Positions 7,956 through 16,233 of a DNA stretch of 61,801 nt are shown one piece after another. A program made the position numbers and the translations under genes. The stretch is from an uncultured Bacilli bacterium (GTDB lineage Bacteria; Bacillota_I; Bacilli_A; RF39; UBA660), in the NCBI GenBank assembly GCA_910576925.1, contig CAJTKB010000006.1:1-61801 (forward strand), written 5' to 3'. The notes under the pieces were generated by a model. That model had not been told where the DNA came from and did no database searches. It saw only the letters and a list, made by a program, of their open reading frames with translations. Position 1 is the stretch's first letter, and every line of letters begins with the position of its first letter.

Positions 7956-8146
7956 AGAAATATTACAGGATAAATGCATGAGTTTGGCATTAACAAGTAA
8001 CAAAATTCTAAAATACCTTAAAAAAATAAGAAAAAGTAATTTTAAATTCACGAATTTTTAAAATCAAAATAATTATTTAAAAGTCTGATATTTCCTTTAT
8101 TTATAAGGATCTGTAAAATCTCATGCGTTTATCCTGAGAAATATTA
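7956..8146. mobile_element. MITE-like element, copy B, with 10-bp target duplication
   Basis: The element proper is 7966-8136 (171 bases). The ends CAGGATAAATGCATGAG and CTCATGCGTTTATCCTG are inverted repeats matching at 16 of 17 positions. It is flanked on both sides by the same ten bases (agaaatatta at 7956-7965 and 8137-8146), a target-site duplication. It has no coding capacity. It is homologous to copy A at 4479-4604 in opposite orientation, and longer by about 45 internal bases. It inserted between the VOC operon promoter and a truncated permease gene. Confidence 0.85.
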
Positions 8147-8158
8147 AGTCTATAATTC

Positions 8159-8491
8159 CTAATAATAAACTTTCAAAAAGAAACATTTATTTATTTTTTG
8201 CTTTTTTATTCCAAGTAAAGAATACATACCAAATTCTTTACTTCTTTTTTCGAATATAAATTTGGTTGTATAATTTATTAAAAAGCAAATAACGCCTAAA
8301 GCTATGGTATTTATAAAATACATTACATACTGGAATACATCTAATCCTTTAGATAGATTCGCTATAACTTCTGAAGTAGAAATTAGATTAAGAGCAAATA
8401 TTAATGAAAAAGAAATGATGATTGTTATTAAATAGATAATATAGTCTTTTGCACTTCTTTTAACATTTCTTATCGCTAATTTACCTAACAT
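8159..8491 (-). pseudogene. Truncated FtsX/BceB-type ABC permease (N-terminal fragment)
   Basis: 110 residues that match only the start of BceB/SalY-like permeases: LAIRNVKRSAKDYIIYLIT, a first helix at about 18-38, a second helix pair, and FIFEKRSKEFGMYSLLGIKK, the cytoplasmic coupling region. Family members are about 600-670 residues, so more than 80% of the protein is missing. It follows a frameshifted ATPase gene of the same transporter type. The MITE lies 13 bases beyond the stop but did not cause the truncation, because no permease sequence continues on its far side. Non-functional. Confidence 0.8.
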
Positions 8492-8535
8492 TGCCTACAT
8501 CACCTCCTAGTAATGTAAGCGCATCAATAATTCTA

Positions 8536-9230
8536 TTAAAAAATTGTTTTCTTGTCTTTCAATATTTCGTTAAAAATCTTTCCATCTTTTATGAATATTA
8601 CTCTTTCATAGAAACTGGCAGAAAAAGAATCGTATGTAACCATTAAGATTGTAGATTTTAATTCTTTATTCATTTGTTTCATATCTCCTAATAACATTCT
8701 TGGAGATTTACTGTCTAATGCTACTATTGGCTCAGAAGCTAGAATGATTTTAGGATTATTTATCAATGCTCTAGCACAAGCACATCTTTGCTTTTGCCCT
8801 CCTGATACTTCATAAGGGAATTTCTTTAATATGTCACTTATTCCTAATTTTGTTGCTATTGATTTTACTTTTTTATCTATATTTGATTCATTCTCTTTAT
8901 TAATAATCAAGGATAAAGCAATATTTTCTTCAATAGTCATTGTATCCAATAAATTGAAATCTTGAAAAATAAATCCTAAGTTATTTTTTCTAAACTCTGC
9001 TAATTATTATTTTTTGACTTTTGCTATTTCTTTGTTGCTAATAGTAATAAATCCGCTTGTGGGTACATCAATAGTCGAAATACAATTAAGAAGAATTGTT
9101 TTTTCCACTTGTTCTCATTATAGCAACAAATTCTCCTCATCTATATCAAATGAGATCCCATTTACTGCTTTTGTAATGTTGTTATTTCTGCCATAATATT
9201 TTTTTGATTTTGTAGTTTTAAAACCTGCAT
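8536..9230 (-). pseudogene. Frameshifted BceA/SalX-type ABC ATPase
   Basis: The second half is intact: FIFQDFNLLDTMTIEEN (Q-loop), VSGGQKQRCACARAL (signature) and IILASEPIVALD (Walker B, with Ala-Ser-Glu where the usual residues are L-D-E). The first half, from an ATG at 9230, is readable only by changing frame several times (KYYG..NNITKAVNGISFDIDEE, then CISTIDVPTSGFI). The Walker A is ruined, reading roughly MRTSGKNNSS. Together with the truncated permease this is a dead bacitracin/lantibiotic-efflux pair. It lies just downstream of a live two-component/ABC set that may once have controlled it. Confidence 0.8.
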
Positions 9231-9361
9231 AGCTAATTCTCCTTTCAAGAATACTATAGCATTTGTATCTTTAAATAAAAATTACACTTTTGTAAGTAAG
9301 TTTTTAAAGATTAGAAAGCGCATAATTAGATTACTTTATAATTGCTAATATTTTTGTATTT

Positions 9362-10246
9362 TCATCTAAATTTAACTCTAATTATTAAAATGTTATTTTT
9401 ATATTTTGCTTCTATTGTACCACCACTTAAATCTACTAACTGTTTGGCAATAGACAAGCCTATTCCATTTGATTTTTTTGCACTCCTTACAGTATAATAT
9501 CTATCAAACAGTTTTTCTAAACTAACTGGATCTAAATTATATGCTATATTCGAAAATTCTATTGTACCATTATTATAAAGCTTTACATTAAAATTATTTT
9601 TTCCATACTTAATAGCATTCGATATGATATTTTCGAAAATTCTTTTAAGCATATTTTCATTTAATAACCTAACAACCTTTTCTTCACATATTTCTATTTT
9701 AGGAGTAATATTATTTTTTTTTAATAAACTATAAAAGTTGACTATTGATTCTTCTAAAATATCATTTATACAAATATTATCTTTCTTTATTTCATTTTGT
9801 ATATCAATACTCTTTGAAAAATCAAAAAGTTGTTCTGTAAGTTCTGTTAAATCTTTGACTTTGCAATCAATAATTTTCAGATAATTTACTTGTTTTTTAT
9901 TAAGATTCGGATTATCCATTAAATCAAGATACCCCCTTATTGCAGTGAGAGGAGTTCTTAAATCGTGAGAAATATTTGTTATTGATGTTTTAAGTTCTTG
10001 ATTTCCGTTTTTGTATTCTAGTTCTAATTCTCGCAAATCTTGTAAACTGTTATTAAGTATATTAGCTAGTCTCTTCAGTTCTTTATTATTTGTATTAATA
10101 GTAATTAAATTATTTGTATCTGATTTTAAAATGTTTTTTAAAGACTTACTAATATCATTAATTCCATTTTTTATTATCAGATTTTTTAAAATCAATATTA
10201 TTAATAAAATTAATACTATTAAGAATAAATAAAACCAAACATTCAT
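9362..10246 (-). CDS. Sensor histidine kinase
   Basis: About 294 residues. A single membrane helix (first 20 residues) with almost no extracellular part, a linker/HAMP-like region, the H-box NISHDLRTPLTAIRGY (His near 94), the N-box FENIISNAIKYG, and the G-boxes around LYDRYYTV-like and NGIGLSIAKQLVDL. The ATG at 10246 is preferred to a TTG three codons upstream. Known: kinases with a tiny sensor region (intramembrane-sensing, BceS/GraS type) detect cell-wall antibiotics through a partner ABC transporter. It is the last gene of the set regulator - ATPase - permease - kinase, so it presumably phosphorylates the regulator at 12126-12788. Confidence 0.88.
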   Translation of the reverse strand: MNVWFYLFLIVLILLIILILKNLIIKNGINDISKSLKNILKSDTNNLITINTNNKELKRLANILNNSLQDLRELELEYKNGNQELKTSITNISHDLRTPLTAIRGYLDLMDNPNLNKKQVNYLKIIDCKVKDLTELTEQLFDFSKSIDIQNEIKKDNICINDILEESIVNFYSLLKKNNITPKIEICEEKVVRLLNENMLKRIFENIISNAIKYGKNNFNVKLYNNGTIEFSNIAYNLDPVSLEKLFDRYYTVRSAKKSNGIGLSIAKQLVDLSGGTIEAKYKNNILIIRVKFR

Positions 10247-10305
10247 AATAATCAACTCTTATAATCAATCTTATAGAAATTATTAATCTATTTGATTGAT
10301 CCTTT

Positions 10306-11151
10306 CTATTTTAATTCTTTTTTCTTAAATAACAATATTCCTGTACTAGTAAATATTATAATCACTCCTAAAGAATATAATATTAAAACTTTTAAATCAG
10401 AAGCAGTCTGCCCTGCAATCTGGAACATTTGACCTGCTGGAATTATATTTAATATTGTCTGACATACTTTCTTTTTTGTTTCACTTGGATATTTAGGATT
10501 AGGAACTATTTCAGGTTTCATTTCTCCCTTAACTAGAGATACTTTTTCTTTTTGTATAAATTTCTGAGCATTTAAAATATTTAAACAAGTAAGAGCAGTC
10601 ATCATCATTATAAATACTAACATTATACTTACTATTGCTGTAATTGTTTTATTAGATATTCCCATTGCGATAAATGTAAATATACTAGAGTATGCAAGTA
10701 TTGCAATAAAAATACAACTTATTAATTTACAAAGCAATGAAAATTGGAGTGTAAGTCCGCCAAATAATGGTATTCCAATAATGGACACTACTATCATAAA
10801 TAATATATAAGAAAATAAACTTGTAATAGTAACAATGATCAAATTAGACATATATATATTTGTTCTTTTATGACCTATACATATTTTATTTCTTATTGCT
10901 CCATCAGAATATTCTACTCCTAGAAATAGACTTGTGAATATTGCAATAACAACACCTATCATTGTAGAATAATTAAGGAAAAGTTGTTCTACTTCTATTA
11001 TTTCACCATATCTTTTCATATCATTATATTGTGTGTAAATCATAATTAGAGCTATACCAATAGTGAACATAGTTAATAACCAAAATATTTTATTTTTTCT
11101 TAATCTCTCAAAACCTGCATTAAATAATTTAATCAACTCGTTCACCTCCAA
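10306..11151 (-). CDS. ABC-2 type permease (BcrB/lantibiotic-immunity type)
   Basis: 281 residues with six membrane helices (about 22-40, 65-82, 106-128, 140-160, 166-190 and 254-272). The LFLGVEYSDGAIRNKICIGHKR motif after helix 2 is the cytoplasmic coupling segment typical of ABC-2 permeases of bacitracin and lantibiotic immunity systems. Its start overlaps the ATPase gene by 23 bases. Together they should form an exporter that removes a peptide or lipid-linked compound from the membrane. No protein-level signal identifies the substrate. Confidence 0.85.
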   Translation of the reverse strand: MEVNELIKLFNAGFERLRKNKIFWLLTMFTIGIALIMIYTQYNDMKRYGEIIEVEQLFLNYSTMIGVVIAIFTSLFLGVEYSDGAIRNKICIGHKRTNIYMSNLIIVTITSLFSYILFMIVVSIIGIPLFGGLTLQFSLLCKLISCIFIAILAYSSIFTFIAMGISNKTITAIVSIMLVFIMMMTALTCLNILNAQKFIQKEKVSLVKGEMKPEIVPNPKYPSETKKKVCQTILNIIPAGQMFQIAGQTASDLKVLILYSLGVIIIFTSTGILLFKKKELK

Positions 11152-12043
11152 TTAAATTCATATAATAGTTTTCTAATGATTCTTCTTGTTCGTGGATCTC
11201 TTCTATGATTAGATTTTTCTTGGATAGTTCAATGATAAATTTTGACAAATTATATTTTCCGTAAACATTGATTGTTTTATTGTCAATTACTTCATAAGAA
11301 ATTTTCTTTTCTTCAAAATACTTAACAAAATCCTTTTGGTTACTTACTTTTAATTCGATTTTCTGTTTCATCTTTTTCAGAAGTTCTTCACTACTTATTT
11401 CCTTAATAATAGATCCATTATCTAAAAATCCATAGTGAGTAGCAATTTTTGCTAATTCATCTAAATAATGGCTAGATATTAAGATAGTAATTCTTTTTTC
11501 TTTATTTAGTTTTAGAATTAATTCTCTAATTTCTATAATTCCCTGTGGATCAAGACCATTTATAGGCTCATCTAAGATTAAAAAGTCTGGATTGTTTGTT
11601 AGTGCAATTGCGATCCCTAATCTTTGTTTCATCCCTAAAGAAAAGTTTTTTGCCTTTTTCTTTCCTACATTTTCTAGTCCTACTAATTTTAACAATTCTT
11701 GAATCCCCTCAAGACTTGGCATACCAACTAATTTATATTGTTCTATCAAGTTATCTCTTGCAGACATTTCTCCATAGATAGATGGTGTTTCAATAATTGC
11801 GCCTATTCTCTTTCTAACATTTGTAATATTACTACTATTATTATTTTCTCCATAAATAGTATAAGTGCCACTTGTTGGCTCTTGTAAGCCACAAATAATT
11901 CTAATAAGTGTTGTTTTGCCTGCTCCATTTTTTCCAATAAGTCCATATACTGCACCTTTTTCTATATGAACATTCAAATGGTTCAAGGCTCTAAAACTCT
12001 TATATTTTTTTTCAAGATTATTTGTTTCTAATATTATTTCCAT
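11129..12043 (-). CDS. ABC transporter ATPase (BcrA type)
   Basis: 304 residues. Walker A GLIGKNGAGKTTLIRII, Q-loop region IIETPSIYGEMSARDN, signature FSLGMKQRLGIAIAL, Walker B DFLILDEPINGLD, and the switch His in ISSHYLDEL. The C-terminal extension of about 80 residues (SNQKDFVKYFEEKKISYEV...) is typical of BcrA/NatA-like drug and bacteriocin immunity ATPases. It sits directly after four TTAAC repeats that look like response-regulator sites. A good GGAG precedes the ATG. Confidence 0.92.
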   Translation of the reverse strand: MEIILETNNLEKKYKSFRALNHLNVHIEKGAVYGLIGKNGAGKTTLIRIICGLQEPTSGTYTIYGENNNSSNITNVRKRIGAIIETPSIYGEMSARDNLIEQYKLVGMPSLEGIQELLKLVGLENVGKKKAKNFSLGMKQRLGIAIALTNNPDFLILDEPINGLDPQGIIEIRELILKLNKEKRITILISSHYLDELAKIATHYGFLDNGSIIKEISSEELLKKMKQKIELKVSNQKDFVKYFEEKKISYEVIDNKTINVYGKYNLSKFIIELSKKNLIIEEIHEQEESLENYYMNLIGGERVD

Positions 12044-12082
12044 AATCTTTCTCCTTTCTTATATTTATTTTAATAGAAAAGT

Positions 12083-12122
12083 GTTAAGAAAATGGTTAAG
12101 AAATTGTTAAAATTTTGTTAAG
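12083..12122 (-). promoter_or_regulatory. Four phased TTAAC direct repeats: probable response-regulator operator
   Basis: On the minus strand TTAAC recurs at 12117-12121, 12106-12110, 12095-12099 and 12083-12087, with steps of 11, 11 and 12 bases, that is, one helical turn each. They fill the gap between the regulator gene and the ABC ATPase gene and lead into an AT-rich -10-like TATTAAAAT. Known: OmpR-family regulators bind direct repeats with about 10-11 base spacing. Inferred: the regulator at 12126-12788 activates the ABC operon from here. Confidence 0.65.
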
Positions 12123-12125
12123 TCT

Positions 12126-12788
12126 TCAATCACTCATTTTAAAACCGATTCCCCATACAGATTCAATATACTCGTCTTTTGTATAATCTCTAATCTTTTT
12201 TCGCAAGTTGCTTATATGAACTCTTAAAGAATTTTCATCACAATCTTCAGTGTCAATATTTATTAAGTCTAATAATCTTTTTTTTGTAATAACTTGTCTA
12301 GGATTTAAAAGTAATTGTTTTAATATTGCATATTCAGTCTTTGTTAATTTTACTTTGTGGTTACAAACAAGAAGCGTGCTACTATCACTTAATAGTTCTA
12401 ATTTTTTATATTCCAAATTATCAATAAGAATGTTTTTATTGTTAAGCCTTAATTGAACTTCTATTCTTGCGAGTAACTCCTTGCTATCAAAAGGCTTTAT
12501 TATATAGTCACTAGCACCAGATAATAAACAATTTACCTTATCATCACTAGATATTTTTGCTGAAAGAACTATTATTGGAATATTATCTACTCTCTTAATA
12601 ATTTCTTCGCCAGTCAAACCTGGCAACATTAAATCTAGTAATATTAAGTCATACTTTTCTTTCTCTAGTAATAGTAAAGCTTCTGTGCCAGAATAGGCAT
12701 TATGAGTGTTATATCTATTATTCTTTAATAATTCTTCTATAATATTATGGACGCACATATCATCTTCAATAATTAAGATTTTCTTCAA
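12126..12788 (-). CDS. OmpR/PhoB family response regulator
   Basis: 220 residues. Receiver domain with acidic pair E8-D9-D10, phospho-acceptor D52 (LILLDLMLPG), Ser/Thr in VLSAK and Lys98 in DYIIKPFD. Then a winged-helix trans_reg_C domain (KLTKTEYAILKQLLLNPRQVITKKRLLDLI and RVHISNLRKKIRD, ending in ESVWGIGFKM). Start is TTG at 12788 with GAGGTGATC upstream. It heads the cluster with the ABC exporter and kinase. It is likely to control their expression in response to an antibiotic peptide. Confidence 0.93.
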   Translation of the reverse strand: MKKILIIEDDMCVHNIIEELLKNNRYNTHNAYSGTEALLLLEKEKYDLILLDLMLPGLTGEEIIKRVDNIPIIVLSAKISSDDKVNCLLSGASDYIIKPFDSKELLARIEVQLRLNNKNILIDNLEYKKLELLSDSSTLLVCNHKVKLTKTEYAILKQLLLNPRQVITKKRLLDLINIDTEDCDENSLRVHISNLRKKIRDYTKDEYIESVWGIGFKMSD

Positions 12789-12862
12789 ATTTGGATCACC
12801 TCGATTTATTTCATATTTTCAAAAGTATTATAAAGTAAATAACAAAATTTTAATTCAATCAA

Positions 12863-13495
12863 CTAATATTCTTTTTTCTTATATATAATCGATGATATTT
12901 TATAAGAAACGTATATCATTATAACTATAATTATAGGGAGAATAATAGCCATATAATCATTTAGAAAGGTTAGCTTTTGGATTAGGTATTCGACCTTAAC
13001 ATATTTCGATAAAAGACTACCTATAATTGCTAATCCAAACGCCCCTGTAAATATGACAATTCTTGCTTTATCAACCCCATATTTATAAATGACTGGATAC
13101 ATAATTGATTGTAATAATGTTGTAGCAAATACAGCTCCAAATATTGTTTCTCCAATATCTCTGAAATTTATTGTTTTAGAACGATTATAACCAATTGCAA
13201 TAGTAAGAATCGATATTATTACTATTGTTACGAAAACAAGTAATAATGTTGATATATATTTTGCTTTTACGCTATTCTTTCTACCATCTGGAAGTGTAAT
13301 AGCATAAGCATCCCATTTATTAAAACTATCATAACTAAATGTTGATAACATTGTTACTACACACATAAAGGGAAGTAAAAAAGTTAAATTCATTTCTCCT
13401 TGAAATGCCATAAAAATATATATAAATAATAATATTAGCCAAACTTTTAAATTACCTTTTATCATTAAGAAATCCTTTTTAATTAAACCTAGCAT
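12863..13495 (-). CDS. ABC-2 permease (ABC2_membrane_5 type)
   Basis: 210 residues with six helices (about 17-32, 36-52, 83-103, 117-135, 145-163 and 181-202). The start LIKKDFLMIKGNLKVWLILL and the segment FSYDSFNKWDAYAITLPDGRKNSVKAKY are characteristic of the ABC2_membrane_5 permeases found with GntR-type regulators, as in the Pmt exporter of staphylococcal phenol-soluble modulins. Start overlaps the ATPase stop by one base. Third gene of the GntR - ATPase - permease operon. Substrate unknown, with an amphipathic peptide or a cell-envelope compound as the guess from the family. Confidence 0.85.
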   Translation of the reverse strand: MLGLIKKDFLMIKGNLKVWLILLFIYIFMAFQGEMNLTFLLPFMCVVTMLSTFSYDSFNKWDAYAITLPDGRKNSVKAKYISTLLLVFVTIVIISILTIAIGYNRSKTINFRDIGETIFGAVFATTLLQSIMYPVIYKYGVDKARIVIFTGAFGLAIIGSLLSKYVKVEYLIQKLTFLNDYMAIILPIIIVIMIYVSYKISSIIYKKKEY

Positions 13496-14352
13496 TATTT
13501 TTCTCCTTTCACCATTAACACCATCAAATCCTCAAGTGTTATTTTATCTATTGTATCTATATTATATTTTTTATTAAAGTCTTTTTTATTTTCTACTAAT
13601 AATTCATATTCATATTTAGTTTTTTTATATTTAACAAAGTCTTTTGGATCTACCTTTTTAAATTCAGATTCTGTGCATTTTGCAATTCCATATTTCTCTA
13701 TTAGTTCATCTCTAGTTTTTGATAATATGATTTCTCCATTATTTATAAAGGTTATGTAATCAGCAATATGTTCCAAATCTGTAGTAATATGGCTAGATAG
13801 CAAAATTGAACATTCATCATTTTGAATAAAGTCTTGAAAAATATCTATTACTTCATTTCTAGCAATAGGATCTAGTCCACTTGTTGGCTCATCAAGTATC
13901 AACAGTTTTGGATGATGTGCAAGCGCTGTTGCAATTTCTAGTTTTTTTCTCATTCCTTTTGAAAATGTTTTTATTTGCTTATTTTTAGGTAAATTAAAAT
14001 CAGTTAAATATTTAAAATATAAATCAGAGTCCCAATTTTTATAAATGTCTTTCATAATAGTATTTATATCTCTTGGCAAAAGTATTTCTGGAAAGAATAT
14101 ATCGTCTAATACTACGCCAATATCTTCTTTTATCATATTTTCATCCTTTTTATTATCGAAATTAAATATTTTTATCTCTCCTTTATAATTGCCTATTATA
14201 TTTAAAATTGATTTAATTGTTGTTGTTTTACCTGCTCCGTTTTCCCCAATAAATCCCATAATCATACCTTTTGGTAATTTGAAACCAACATTTTTAAGTT
14301 CAAAATCTTTATATTTTTTTGATAAATTTTTTACTTCTAATATATTTTCCAT
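13495..14352 (-). CDS. ABC transporter ATPase (YtrB/PmtA-like)
   Basis: 285 residues. Walker A GFIGENGAGKTTTIKSIL, signature FSKGMRKKLEIATAL, Walker B KLLILDEPTSGLDP, switch His in LSSHITTDL. The signature reads SKGMRKK rather than SGGQ, as usual in this subfamily. The C-terminal part (from about residue 215) is a short domain ending in EDLMVLMVKGEK. Overlaps both neighbours by one base, so the operon is translationally coupled. Works with the 210-residue permease. Confidence 0.9.
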   Translation of the reverse strand: MENILEVKNLSKKYKDFELKNVGFKLPKGMIMGFIGENGAGKTTTIKSILNIIGNYKGEIKIFNFDNKKDENMIKEDIGVVLDDIFFPEILLPRDINTIMKDIYKNWDSDLYFKYLTDFNLPKNKQIKTFSKGMRKKLEIATALAHHPKLLILDEPTSGLDPIARNEVIDIFQDFIQNDECSILLSSHITTDLEHIADYITFINNGEIILSKTRDELIEKYGIAKCTESEFKKVDPKDFVKYKKTKYEYELLVENKKDFNKKYNIDTIDKITLEDLMVLMVKGEK

Positions 14353-14729
14353 TATTTCTCCTCTTCATATAAAATATTTAATATCTCAGTTATCGTGTTT
14401 TTTGTAATATTATTCGTTTTTGCAATATTTACTGCCATATCTAATAAGTTTTCTATTTTATTTAATTGTTCTTCTCTTGCAACATTAAGATTGATTTTTG
14501 CTACATAGAATCCCTTAGAGGGGATCGTTTCAACATATCCCTCATTCACTAATTCTTCATAAGCATTCTTGGTTGTTATTACACTACATCTTAAATCTTT
14601 TGCAAGTGTTCTTATGGATGGCAATAATTCTCCAGTTTTAAGTTCATTAGATATTATTTTTACTTTTATTTGTTCCTTAATTTGTTCATATATGGGAACA
14701 CCACTTGAATTACTGATTATTATTTCCAT
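14352..14729 (-). CDS. GntR family regulator (YtrA subfamily)
   Basis: 125 residues: GntR winged helix (SGVPIYEQIKEQIKVKIISN, LPSIRTLAKDLRC, TTKNAYEELVNEGYVETIPSKGFYV) followed by only a short helical tail of about 45 residues. That short tail defines the YtrA subfamily, which regulates ABC transporter operons. It is first in the operon with the ATPase and permease. A perfect 14-bp palindrome covering the promoter is the obvious autoregulatory operator. Confidence 0.92.
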   Translation of the reverse strand: MEIIISNSSGVPIYEQIKEQIKVKIISNELKTGELLPSIRTLAKDLRCSVITTKNAYEELVNEGYVETIPSKGFYVAKINLNVAREEQLNKIENLLDMAVNIAKTNNITKNTITEILNILYEEEK

Positions 14730-14741
14730 AGATCACCTCAT

Positions 14742-14782
14742 CTGTATATATACAGTATATACGTTTCATGCACAGTTGTCAA
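14742..14782 (-). promoter_or_regulatory. Promoter and palindromic operator of the GntR-ABC operon
   Basis: Minus strand: TTGACA (14777-14782), 17 bases, TATACT (14754-14759). The perfect palindrome CTGTATATATACAG (14742-14755) overlaps the end of the -10 box and the expected start point near 14747. A repressor bound there would block RNA polymerase. The ATG of the regulator lies 12 bases beyond. Confidence 0.75.
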
Positions 14783-15152
14783 TAATAAAGAATATATTAT
14801 AAAATAACTTCAATCTAAAATGAAGATGGAATAAATTTTTAAATAGATTATCTTATATGTTTGGTAAAAATTTCACACTAAAAAATTAAAGCAAATTGTC
14901 TATTGTTAAATTAATAGAAACAGATGTAGAAGACAATGCCATTAACTTAAGAAAAGATAGATTGATATAATTCGATTTATCTTTATTTTTTGATTAAATC
15001 GACTATTTTTTGCAAAACAAAAACAACTTTATTAAAAAAGCGAATGAAGATAATTTATATAGATTTTTTTATTTATGGGATGTTTGTTTTTATGGACATT
15101 TTTTCTTTTGTAATGGATTGTTCTTCCATAATTATTACTCCTCGTATAATAT
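14783..15152. other. Intergenic region with a gene remnant
   Basis: No intact gene. On the + strand around 14895-14970 a short frame reads IETDVEDNAINLRKDRLI before a stop. It is followed by a hairpin-like repeat (cgatttatc / gattaaatcg) and a T-run near 15008. This looks like the tail of a decayed + strand gene with its terminator, but the gene is not recognisable. Confidence 0.35.
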
Positions 15153-15656
15153 TTATTTATTTCCAAATCTTTTTAGGGGTAGAATTATAGTTTTAGCACG
15201 TCCTTGTATGTTTTTTTTCTCAATAAAACCATAGAATCTACTATCCATTGAGTTTTTTCTGTTGTCACCTAAAACAAAGTAGTTGTTCTTTGGGACAGTT
15301 ACTTTTCCTAATTCTTCTATATTATAATCTTCTATTTCAGTATGTAAAAATTCTTCGATTACTTTTTTATTATTTACATATAATTCGTTATTTTTGTATT
15401 CTATTTTATCTCCTGGAAGACCTATAATTCTTTTAATAATTGGCGAGTTTTCTGTTTTAATTACTACTATATCAAATCTTTGTATGTCTGTTAGAAGGTA
15501 ATGTATTTTGTTTAGTATCATAATATCACCATCTTTAAGTGTTGGGTGCATTGAAGAACCATTTACTCTGATTGGTGAAACTAAGTACGTTTTTATTAAT
15601 AAAACTAATATTATTACTATTATATATGGAATTATTTCTTTTATATACTTTTTCAT
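15153..15656 (-). CDS. lepB: Type I signal peptidase
   Basis: About 167 residues from the ATG at 15656. A TTG five codons upstream is the alternative, and neither has a clear Shine-Dalgarno sequence. One N-terminal membrane anchor (about 9-26), then box B NGSSMHPTLKDGD with the nucleophile Ser35, IIKRIIGLPGD with the general base Lys74, and the last box GDNRKNSMDSRFYG. This is the short Gram-positive SipS-type enzyme. It removes signal peptides on the outer face of the membrane. It follows rplS, and the rplS terminator hairpin lies in the 32-base gap, so lepB may be expressed partly by read-through. Confidence 0.93.
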   Translation of the reverse strand: MKKYIKEIIPYIIVIILVLLIKTYLVSPIRVNGSSMHPTLKDGDIMILNKIHYLLTDIQRFDIVVIKTENSPIIKRIIGLPGDKIEYKNNELYVNNKKVIEEFLHTEIEDYNIEELGKVTVPKNNYFVLGDNRKNSMDSRFYGFIEKKNIQGRAKTIILPLKRFGNK

Positions 15657-15674
15657 AAGCAATATAAACAAAAA

Positions 15675-15692
15675 CTAAGGGAAGCCCCTTAG
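15675..15692 (-). terminator. Hairpin at the end of rplS
   Basis: Minus strand CTAAGGGG CTT CCCTTAG followed by TTTTTGTTT. It overlaps the rplS stop codon and precedes lepB, so it should reduce rather than abolish transcription into lepB. Confidence 0.75.
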
Positions 15693-16036
15693 TTGTTTTG
15701 TCCTCTTTCTTTAATTCTATATTGGCCAACCATTCCACGTAAAAATGTAAGTTTTGCACGTCTAACACGACCTTTACGTATAACTGTAAGGCTTGCAATT
15801 TTTGGTGAATTAACTGGGAATGTTCTTTCAACACCTACTCCAGAAGATGTTTTTCTAACAGTAAATGTTTCTGAAACACTTCCATTTCTTTTTGCAACAA
15901 CAACACCTTCAAAAGCTTGGATTCTCTCTCTTTTTCCCTCGATTATCTTGTAGTCTACTCTCACTGTATCTCCTACACGAAATTCAGGAATATCTTTTCT
16001 AATTTGTTTTTCATTAATCTTGTCAATAACGTTCAT
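15689..16036 (-). CDS. rplS: Ribosomal protein L19
   Basis: 115 residues, the normal length. Typical segments: PEFRVGDTVRVDYKI, ERIQAFEGVVVAKR, FTVRKTSSGVGVERTFPVNSPKI and VRRAKLTFLRG. It is part of the 50S subunit at the 30S interface. Downstream of trmD in the rimM - trmD - two small genes - rplS order, but it has its own promoter and a structured leader. AGAAAGGAAC precedes the ATG. Confidence 0.98.
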   Translation of the reverse strand: MNVIDKINEKQIRKDIPEFRVGDTVRVDYKIIEGKRERIQAFEGVVVAKRNGSVSETFTVRKTSSGVGVERTFPVNSPKIASLTVIRKGRVRRAKLTFLRGMVGQYRIKERGQNN

Positions 16037-16070
16037 AAGTTTTGTTCCTTTCTAATATATAATATAATCT

Positions 16071-16112
16071 GTGATCATAAAATTTATTTATACTTTTTCT
16101 TTAGCGGATCAC
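16071..16112 (-). promoter_or_regulatory. rplS leader RNA (L19 leader type)
   Basis: In the roughly 85-base leader of rplS, GTGATC (minus strand, 16107-16112) pairs with GATCAC (16071-16076). Around them are the segments CCGCTAAAGAAAAAG and ATAAATAAATTTTAT. The motif order recalls the L19 leader of Firmicutes, in which the ribosomal protein is thought to control its own mRNA. The match is by eye only. Confidence 0.55.
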
Positions 16113-16130
16113 TTCTTTTTGACGCTATTA

Positions 16131-16172
16131 ATTATAGCATAAGCTATATTCTTTGTAAATATATTTACAAAG
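16131..16172 (-). promoter_or_regulatory. rplS promoter with an overlapping perfect palindrome
   Basis: Minus strand TTTACA (16154-16159), 17 bases, TATAAT (16131-16136). The -35 box lies inside a perfect 22-bp palindrome (16151-16172) whose half-site is CTTTGTAAATA. The palindrome could bind a dimeric regulator or terminate upstream transcripts. There is no T-run after it on the minus strand, which argues against a terminator. Confidence 0.7.
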
Positions 16173-16233
16173 ATTTCTTGACGATGGAAGGACATTCAAA
16201 CTCTAACTGATATAATTTATTTCTGATACTTTT

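Noticed and set aside
15535..15834. 99-codon open frame on the minus strand between lepB and rplS
   Set aside because: It overlaps both lepB and rplS in another frame, and its product has no family features. Both overlapped genes are certain.
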